Shown here piece by piece: positions 6,888 through 11,983 of a DNA stretch of 11,983 nt. The first letter of the stretch is position 1, and every line of letters begins with the position of its first letter. Below the pieces are notes generated by a model. It was not told where the DNA came from, did not search any database, and saw only the letters and a program-made list of their open reading frames with translations. Origin of the DNA: Porticoccus sp. (GTDB lineage Bacteria; Pseudomonadota; Gammaproteobacteria; Pseudomonadales; Porticoccaceae); contig DRHD01000217.1 of NCBI GenBank assembly GCA_011049795.1, positions 1-11,983 of the forward strand, read 5' to 3'. The position numbers were made by a program, and so were the translations under genes.

Positions 6888-7541
6888 ATGCAATTTAACA
6901 CCGCTACACTTATTCCCGTCATTGTAGGTGTTGCGCTGCTGTTGTTGTCCACACGGCTTCTATTAAGGCGAGCCATGATTGGGACTGTTATCAGAGCCTT
7001 GGTGGGGTTGGTACTACTGCTCGGGAGTGTGTTCTGCTTTTTGGGCGCTTTGGATCTATTAACCTATCGCCAACTGCTCCAAGAAGAACCTGTAGTCACA
7101 CTGCAATTTGAGAAGCTCAAGACTCAGACATACCGTGTCATTCTTGTGGATAGTCGTGGCCGCCAATATCGTTATCATCTCAAGGGTGATCAATGGCAAT
7201 TAGACGCGCGGTTAATCCGTTGGCACCCAAGCCTTGCCAATGTTGGCTTTGGTTCTCTGTATCGACTGGAAAGGATCAGTGGCAGGTACAGTGATTTTAG
7301 GCAAGAAATGAGCGCTGAACGTACTGTTCATCAGTTAGAGGCCAGTCCTTATGCGGTCGATACCTGGGTCTGGCTGAATCAGCTTCCATGGCTGCGTGAG
7401 TGGGTTGATGCTCAGTACGGATCTGCGACGTTTATGCCGATGGCGAACGGCGCTATTTTTGAAGTAAAGCTGGGTTTCGCGGGATTGGTGGCTCGTCCCG
7501 TGAATAGTGCGGGTAAGCAGGCGGTGTCTGGTTGGCAATGA
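6888..7541 (+). CDS. Uncharacterised two-helix membrane protein between nudC and sohB
   Basis: I do not recognise a characterised family; similar proteins beside nudC in Pseudomonas-like genomes carry only hypothetical or vague efflux-type labels. The 217-residue protein has two N-terminal hydrophobic helices (about 8-26 and 36-59) separated by an Arg-rich turn (STRLLLRRAM), then a soluble region of about 155 residues. By the positive-inside rule the turn is cytoplasmic and the soluble part probably faces the periplasm (inference). That part is rich in Tyr, Trp and Arg (YRVILVDSRGRQYRYHLKGD, RLIRWHP, WVWLNQLPWLREWV), suggesting a beta-rich fold with aromatic surfaces. There are no Cys or catalytic motifs I can name and no resemblance to a transporter. 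Start: ATG 6888 with GAAGAGGG 9 nt upstream, preferred over an in-frame TTG at 6864. sohB follows 51 bp downstream. Confidence 0.8.
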   Translation: MQFNTATLIPVIVGVALLLLSTRLLLRRAMIGTVIRALVGLVLLLGSVFCFLGALDLLTYRQLLQEEPVVTLQFEKLKTQTYRVILVDSRGRQYRYHLKGDQWQLDARLIRWHPSLANVGFGSLYRLERISGRYSDFRQEMSAERTVHQLEASPYAVDTWVWLNQLPWLREWVDAQYGSATFMPMANGAIFEVKLGFAGLVARPVNSAGKQAVSGWQ

Positions 7542-7578
7542 TACACTCGCGCATCAAATAATGAGTCAACAAATGATA

Positions 7579-7585
7579 GAGGGAG
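7579..7585 (+). promoter_or_regulatory. Ribosome binding site deciding the sohB TTG start
   Basis: GAGGGAG lies 7 nt before TTG 7593. No in-frame ATG lies between this site and the conserved N-terminal helix, so the TTG start is well supported. Confidence 0.65.
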
Positions 7586-7592
7586 TTTAAGA

Positions 7593-8618
7593 TTGGAATT
7601 TTTGTCTGAGTATGGTCTATTTCTCGCGAAGGCGATTACCATGGTCGTTGGACTGTTGGTGGTCATCGCTACCATTGTAGGTCTCAGTAGCAAGATAAGA
7701 AAATCTGCGAGAGGGGAGCTTGAAGTTCATCGCTTGAATGAAGACTTTGAACACATGGGCAATACCTTGCAGGTTGCCATGCTAAATCCTGCAGAGCAGA
7801 AGCAGCTGGCAAAGGAGCAGAAAAAAGAGGCCAAGCTACGCAAAAAGGCGATCTCTGATAAAAAGCGGGTTTTTCTACTGAACTTTAAGGGAGACATGCG
7901 TGCCTCTGCGGCAACAAACCTTCGTGAAGAAATTACGGCTGTACTGAGTCAGGCCAAGTCAGAGGATGAAATTGTGGTTCGGTTGGAGAGTGCAGGCGGT
8001 ATGGTGCACAGCTACGGTCTTGCCTCCAGTCAACTTGATCGAATTAAAAAGCAGGGTATCCCCCTGACTGTTTGCGTTGATAAGGTGGCTGCCAGCGGTG
8101 GTTATATGATGGCCTGTGTAGCAGATAAAATCCTGGCTGCACCGTTCTCTATTCTTGGTTCTATCGGTGTGGTTGCACAGTTACCCAATTTTAATCGTTT
8201 GTTAAAGAAACACGATATTGATGTGGAGTTACATACGGCAGGTGAGCATAAACGAACACTGACTATGTTTGGTGAAAATACCGACCAGGATCGTGAGAAA
8301 TTTGTTGAAGACCTGGAGGATACCCACCAGCTCTTTAAAGATTTTGTGGGTCAGCGTCGCCAGCAAGTTGATATAGATAAAATTTCTACGGGCGAAATCT
8401 GGCTGGGTACTCGCGCAAAAGAGAAGGGATTGGTTGATGAGTTGATGACCAGTGATGAGTACTTGGTTCGCTTGTCATCAGACGCGGATATTTACGAAGT
8501 AAAATATACTCACCGAAAAAGTCTACCCGAAAAAATAGGGCTTGCCGCTGAAAATAGCACGGACAGACTATTACTTCGTTGGTGGAATAGATTGCGATCC
8601 AACCAATACTATTCCTGA
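7593..8618 (+). CDS. sohB: Inner-membrane signal-peptide-peptidase-type protease SohB (S49)
   Basis: Membrane-anchored serine protease of family S49, related to SppA; in E. coli extra sohB copies suppress loss of the periplasmic protease DegP. The 341 residues agree with E. coli SohB (about 349). One N-terminal membrane helix (about 11-32) is followed by a charged, lysine-rich linker (66-92, EQKKEAKLRKK), probably a short helical stalk. Then comes the S49 domain. The predicted nucleophile is Ser168 in DKVAASGGYMMAC and the general base Lys220 in GEHKRTLTMFGENT, with GSIGV (189-193) and GEIWLGTRAKEKGLVDEL (267-284) conserved as in SppA. The start is TTG 7593 with GAGGGAG 7 nt upstream. It is the last gene of the nudC run and converges on the CPA2 antiporter gene, 28 bp apart with no obvious terminator in the gap. 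Confident; substrate unknown. Confidence 0.95.
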   Translation: MEFLSEYGLFLAKAITMVVGLLVVIATIVGLSSKIRKSARGELEVHRLNEDFEHMGNTLQVAMLNPAEQKQLAKEQKKEAKLRKKAISDKKRVFLLNFKGDMRASAATNLREEITAVLSQAKSEDEIVVRLESAGGMVHSYGLASSQLDRIKKQGIPLTVCVDKVAASGGYMMACVADKILAAPFSILGSIGVVAQLPNFNRLLKKHDIDVELHTAGEHKRTLTMFGENTDQDREKFVEDLEDTHQLFKDFVGQRRQQVDIDKISTGEIWLGTRAKEKGLVDELMTSDEYLVRLSSDADIYEVKYTHRKSLPEKIGLAAENSTDRLLLRWWNRLRSNQYYS

Positions 8619-8646
8619 TACATCCTTTGGGAGAGCTAGCTTAAGG

Positions 8647-9813
8647 TTAGTTTCTCCTGAGTTTCTCATTCACCGCAAGAGGATTGGGGAAGTTGAATGT
8701 CACAATATAGCTGGAGACCAGGAAGGTGAGAATTGCCGTAGCCTGAATCAGGTGTGAGGCCTGTACACCAATCAGTGAGGCATTGAAGGCCACATAGGCA
8801 ATTAGCAGGGAAAACTCACTAATCTGCCCCAATCTGAAACCAATATCCCAGGCTAATACTTTTTTCTCACTCTGGCGCCCCAATAGAAACCGAAAGATTG
8901 CGGGTTTCATTGCCAGCATCGCACCCCCAAGGATAATGGTTGCCAAAGCAATATCAGGTAGCAGTCCCAGATTAAATCCGGCTCCGAGCGAGAAGAAGAA
9001 CATAATCAGGAAAAAGTCGCGCAATGGCTTAAGGGTCAATGCAATATGCTGGGCGATGGGACTGGAGGCAATGGTGATTCCGGCTAGGAAGGCGCCAATC
9101 TCACGAGAGAGTCCAAGCACTTCAGCTAATTCAGAGAGTCCCATACACCAACCGATGGCGAGTAAGAAAATGTACTCCCCCATACGGTCGAATTTGGCAA
9201 TCAATTTCAAAAGAACCCAGCGCACGAAGGCCCAGGCAAAAAGAATCAACAGGGGCAGAGCCAGGAGGGTGATGCCAACCTGCATAAAGTCAATTTGCCC
9301 CCCTTCACCACTGAGTAATACCAACAACACAAAGATAGCGAGAAAGTCTTGCATTAATAGCAGGCCGATCATCATCTCGCCAATATGCCTGTGGTGGAGA
9401 ATCGTAGTGGGTAATAATTTAATACCGATAATGGTGCTGGAGAACATCATCGCGGCGCCAATGATGAGACTTTCAGTGACGGTATAATCAAATAAATAGG
9501 CAATCAAAAAGCCGACACCAGCAAAAGATAAGGAGCTTATCAGCGTCACAATGGTGACTTTTCTTAGGGCCGTCATTAATGACTGTGGTTGTAGGTCCAA
9601 CCCCAGTAGAAAGAGTAGGAAAATAATACCGATTTCAGAGATTTTAGAGAGTAGTTGGACGTCTTGCATCCACCCTAAACAGTACGGGCCGATCAAGGCG
9701 CCCACTACGATATAGGCCACCAGTAATGGCTGTCGAGCATAGATCGCCAGTGAAGCGACCACTGCGGATCCGGTAAAAATTAAAAAGAACGATTCGATAA
9801 CGGCTTCGTTCAT
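8647..9813 (-). CDS. CPA2-family cation/proton antiporter (KefB/KefC-like membrane domain only)
   Basis: Inner-membrane monovalent cation/H+ antiporter (Na+_H+ exchanger domain), 388 residues with about a dozen hydrophobic segments. Signature stretches: PLLVAYIVVGALIGP (29-43), GIIFLLFLLGLDLQP (62-76), MMFSSTIIGIKLLP, the conserved Gln155-Asp156 pair in LLLMQDFLAI, REIGAFLAGITIASSP (237-252), LKPLRDFFLIMFFFSLGAG and GFRLGQISEFSLLIAYVAF. The pattern is that of KefB/KefC, but the cytoplasmic TrkA-N/RCK nucleotide-binding domain is absent: the chain stops about 17 residues after the last helix (FPNPLAVNEKLRRN). Such RCK-less members are common; whether this one moves K+ or Na+ cannot be told. 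The ATG at 9813 has AAGGGG 7 nt upstream. Convergent with sohB and downstream of the cysI/DUF934 pair after a 159-bp gap, so probably transcribed on its own. Confidence 0.9.
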   Translation of the reverse strand: MNEAVIESFFLIFTGSAVVASLAIYARQPLLVAYIVVGALIGPYCLGWMQDVQLLSKISEIGIIFLLFLLGLDLQPQSLMTALRKVTIVTLISSLSFAGVGFLIAYLFDYTVTESLIIGAAMMFSSTIIGIKLLPTTILHHRHIGEMMIGLLLMQDFLAIFVLLVLLSGEGGQIDFMQVGITLLALPLLILFAWAFVRWVLLKLIAKFDRMGEYIFLLAIGWCMGLSELAEVLGLSREIGAFLAGITIASSPIAQHIALTLKPLRDFFLIMFFFSLGAGFNLGLLPDIALATIILGGAMLAMKPAIFRFLLGRQSEKKVLAWDIGFRLGQISEFSLLIAYVAFNASLIGVQASHLIQATAILTFLVSSYIVTFNFPNPLAVNEKLRRN

Positions 9814-9941
9814 AGTGATACCCCTTATGCGTTATTGTGGGGGAAGCGGTTAAAAGCGGCAAGGTTACCAATGCCGGAATCTGTAAAAAAGACGTTTAGT
9901 TAATGATTGTTCTGACGTAATCATAGCTCACAGCACTTGAC

Positions 9942-9954
9942 CATTACTGTAATG
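9942..9954. repeat. 13-bp palindrome downstream of DUF934
   Basis: CATTAC-T-GTAATG is a perfect inverted repeat with a single central base. It lies about 18 bp beyond the DUF934 stop and about 130 bp upstream of the antiporter start. It is not GC-rich and no T run follows, so it is more like an operator half-pair than a terminator. The rest of the 9814-9972 gap shows no convincing promoter or terminator. Confidence 0.3.
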
Positions 9955-9972
9955 AGGCGGTGGCCAAGGGTG

Positions 9973-10455
9973 TTAGCTTCGTCGAAACAGGGGTTCTGGG
10001 TTATCAGCTGAGGTTTGATAAGTGACACTGAAGTCATTCAAAGAGGCTGCGGCCGCTTCCAGGTCGATACCTTCTTTTAAGTCGAAAGAGTCAAACCCAC
10101 AGCGTTTTAAATAAAATAGCTGGTCGCGAGTAGCGCTACCGATGGCACGCAATTGCCCGGTGAACTCATAACGCTCTTTTAACAACCGTCCAATGGAGAA
10201 ACCGCGGCCATCGGCAAATGTGGGGAAGTTAACGGCAATAAGGGGGAATTGGTTAGCTTCCAGGCCGATAGTGTCTACATCTTCATCACTGTCAAGCCAG
10301 AGCCCGGCACACATCAGGTCAAGAGTATCCTTATTGTCCAGCCAATACTGCATGGGCAGCAAAACCTTTGCCCTAGGCAATTCTCCCGAGAAATTTTTCT
10401 CGATAATTACCCAGCTATCATCAACAACCTTGCCATCTTTAATGATCTTTGGCAT
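9973..10455 (-). CDS. DUF934 protein linked to sulfite reductase
   Basis: Small soluble protein, 160 residues from ATG 10455, matching DUF934, a family almost always encoded next to siroheme sulfite/nitrite reductases and assumed to help sulfite reduction, though its biochemistry is not established. The hallmark block is complete: NFPTFADGRGFSIGRLLKER (76-95), TGQLRAIG and DQLFYLKRCGFDSF (111-124), the last with a lone conserved Cys119. No membrane segment or metal motif is seen. An upstream in-frame start at 10485 is rejected because AAGGAG sits 7 nt before ATG 10455 and MPKIIKDGKVVDD is the typical N-terminus. It overlaps the 3' end of cysI by 17 bp in another frame, so it is translationally coupled. 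A role as an accessory or electron-transfer partner is inference. Confidence 0.92.
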   Translation of the reverse strand: MPKIIKDGKVVDDSWVIIEKNFSGELPRAKVLLPMQYWLDNKDTLDLMCAGLWLDSDEDVDTIGLEANQFPLIAVNFPTFADGRGFSIGRLLKERYEFTGQLRAIGSATRDQLFYLKRCGFDSFDLKEGIDLEAAAASLNDFSVTYQTSADNPEPLFRRS

Positions 10456-11964
10456 AGACGCTCTCCTTGAAAGGGGTGAGTCCAATACGGCGATAGGTAT
10501 CTAAGAATAGCTCATCACCTTGACGGTTTTCTACATAGACATTGAGAATCTTCTCAATAACCTCTGGCATTTCTTCTCGCCCAAAGGATGGGCCCAATAC
10601 CTTCCCGAGGGTCGCATCACTATCAGAGCTGCCACCCAGCTGAACTTGGTAAAATTCTTCGCCTTTCTTGTCAACACCAAGAATACCGATATTGCCTACA
10701 TGATGATGTCCACAGGCATTCATGCAGCCTGAGATGTTCAGGGACAGGTCGCCGAGGTCGTAGACGTAGTCCATGTCATCAAATTTACGCTGTAGGGCTT
10801 CGGCCACTGGAATAGATTTGGCATTAGCTAACGAACAGAAATCACCACCGGGGCAGCAGATCATATCGGTGAGTGTGCCTATATTGGGTGTGGCAAAACC
10901 ACCTGCCTTGGCTTTCTGCCATAGTTCAAACAGGTCAGATTTTTTTACGTCGGCCAACACTAGATTCTGGTTGTGTGTGGTGCGAATCTCACCCAATGAA
11001 TATTGATCAGCAAGGTCTGCTACGGCGTCTAATTGCTGCTCTGTTACATCCCCTGGTGCTACACCGGTGGGTTTTAGTGACAGGGTAACGGCTGCGTAGC
11101 CTGGGACCCTGTGAGCAGTAATATTTCTTTGCAACCATTTGCTAAAGGCCAGGTGTTCACCTGAAAGTTTTGTTAGTTCTTTTTCAGCATCGTTATCATC
11201 TACAGGCTGGTAGTCGGGTGCTGTGAAGAAACTCTTAACGCGATTGATTTCTTCATCCGTTAAACTAGCGGGAGTTTCTTTGATGTTATCCCATTCAGCT
11301 TCTACTTCATGAGCAAACACGTCAGGTTTCCAGGCGCGTACCAGAATTTTGATCCGGGCTTTGTATTTATTAGCCCGGTTGCCGTGACGGTTGTAGACCC
11401 GAAGAATAGCATCCAGATAAGTGAGTAAGTGCTCCTTGGGAAGGAACTCACGGATGACACTACCAATCACCGGGGTGCGACCCAGTCCGCCACCGACCAA
11501 TACTTTAAAGCCCATTTCGCCATCATCATTTTTTACAATTTGAAGGCCGATATCGTGGACCTGAATGGCTGCGCGATCGCCTTTGGTGCCACAGACAGCA
11601 ATTTTGAATTTACGGGGCAGAAAGGCAAATTCCGGATGGAAAGTAGACCATTGCCGGATAATTTCACACCAGGGGCGTGGATCTTCGAGTTCATCCTGAG
11701 CAACACCGGCGAACTGGTCTGTTGTGGTATTGCGAACACAGTTGCCGCTGGTCTGCACTGCGTGCATCTGTACCTCAGCCAGCTCAGCCAGAATGTCCGG
11801 CACTTCTTCCAGCTGTGGCCAGTTGAACTGGATGTTCTGGCGAGTGGTGATGTGACAGTAACCCTTGTCATAAGTCCGCGCAATATGAGCCAGCTTGCGA
11901 ACCTGCTTTGAGTTGAGCAGGCCATAGGGCACTGCAATGCGCAGCATGGGTGCCAGACGTTGGA
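10439..11964 (-). CDS. cysI: Nitrite/sulfite reductase, siroheme/[4Fe-4S] hemoprotein, N-terminus missing
   Basis: Six-electron reduction of sulfite to sulfide in assimilatory sulfate reduction (nitrite is a possible alternative substrate), cytoplasmic. 507 codons are visible; homologues of about 550 residues suggest some 45 are lost past the contig end. The frame reads QRLAP before the ATG at 11947, matching conserved homologue sequence, so that ATG is internal and not the start. Two ferredoxin-like/siroheme repeats are present. The cluster ligands are intact: Cys-x5-Cys in CCPGGDFCSLANAKSIP (codons at 10855-10853 and 10837-10835) and Cys-x3-Cys in NISGCMNACGHHHVG (10726-10724 and 10714-10712). 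KPTGVAPGD and HPEFAFLPRKFKIAVCG are also typical. It closely resembles Pseudomonas-type CysI, paired with DUF934, rather than enteric CysI paired with CysJ. No electron-donor gene is in view. Confidence 0.93.
10461..10468 (-). promoter_or_regulatory. Ribosome binding site of the DUF934 gene inside cysI
   Basis: On the minus strand AAGGAGAG (10468-10461) precedes ATG 10455 by 5 nt (7 nt from the AAGGAG core). This strong site lies within the last codons of cysI and decides the start at 10455 over the one at 10485. Confidence 0.7.
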
Positions 11965-11983
11965 CTGTCTCTTATACACATCT
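11965..11983. other. Tn5/Nextera mosaic-end adapter remnant at contig end (artefact)
   Basis: The last 19 bases, CTGTCTCTTATACACATCT, are exactly the reverse complement of the transposase mosaic end used in Nextera library preparation. They interrupt the conserved cysI reading frame and introduce an in-frame TAA. This is untrimmed adapter, not a natural Tn5 end, and genuine genomic sequence stops at 11964. Confidence 0.95.

Noticed and set aside
7561..7590. Nine-codon ORF just upstream of sohB, possibly a leader peptide
   Set aside because: It overlaps the sohB ribosome site, has no good ribosome site of its own, shows no attenuator hairpins, and is short enough to occur by chance.
8936..9487. 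183-codon plus-strand open frame antisense to the CPA2 antiporter gene
   Set aside because: It is a shadow of the antiporter with low-complexity basic composition and no ribosome site or motif; the opposite frame has clear family motifs.
11945..11947. ATG as the cysI start
   Set aside because: Conserved CysI sequence continues in frame upstream to 11964, so this Met is internal; the stop before it is in adapter sequence.
11533..11979. Minus-strand open frame beginning MYKRQ at the right end
   Set aside because: Its start comes from the Nextera adapter and the rest is cysI read in the wrong frame.
1..11983. Defence island, mobile element, CRISPR array or biosynthetic cluster
   Set aside because: All long genes are core housekeeping or transport families; no transposase, integrase, direct-repeat array, tRNA or shift in base composition was seen.

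Overview
This is an ordinary, densely coded chromosomal segment of a gammaproteobacterium. Base composition looks moderate (mid to high 40s % GC by eye) and even throughout. The gene order mltD-gloB-methyltransferase-rnhA-dnaQ is the classic gammaproteobacterial block. The nearby nhaB, nudC and Pseudomonas-type cysI/DUF934 pair resemble the Pseudomonas arrangement, and nhaB, common in marine gammaproteobacteria, fits a Na+-exposed lifestyle. A non-fermenting aquatic lineage near Pseudomonadales/Cellvibrionales is my best guess, from recalled protein similarity and not from a database search.

Layout. (1) 1-1189, minus: mltD, a LysM lytic transglycosylase lipoprotein, cut by the left window edge. 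(2) 1327-2094, minus: gloB (glyoxalase II). (3) 2228-4307, plus: an apparent operon of a YafS-like methyltransferase, rnhA (starting 0 bp after the methyltransferase stop) and dnaQ. (4) 4311-5807, minus: nhaB, convergent with dnaQ with only 3 bp between the stop codons. (5) 6055-8618, plus: nudC, a two-helix membrane protein of unknown function, and sohB, probably one transcript divergent from nhaB. (6) 8647-9813, minus: a CPA2-family cation/proton antiporter without an RCK domain. (7) 9973-11964, minus: a siroheme nitrite/sulfite reductase (cysI, N-terminus missing) overlapping a DUF934 gene.

Functional themes are DNA replication and RNA-primer/R-loop removal (dnaQ, rnhA), cell-wall turnover (mltD), methylglyoxal detoxification (gloB), Na+/K+ and pH balance (nhaB, the CPA2 antiporter), NAD/RNA-cap hydrolysis (nudC), membrane proteolysis (sohB) and assimilatory sulfate reduction (cysI, DUF934).

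The last 19 bases (11965-11983) are identical to the Tn5/Nextera mosaic-end adapter. They are a library artefact at a contig end and not genome. I found no mobile element, CRISPR array, tRNA or rRNA, and no convincing undescribed system. The most interesting leads are the uncharacterised membrane protein in the nudC-sohB operon, a three-half-site GTTCTA palindrome cluster in front of nudC, a tandem 12-bp repeat carrying three in-frame GTG codons at the dnaQ start, and a terminator-like hairpin buried in the end of dnaQ. No stretch without a gene exceeds 300 bases; the longest (5808-6054) is the nhaB/nudC divergent promoter region.
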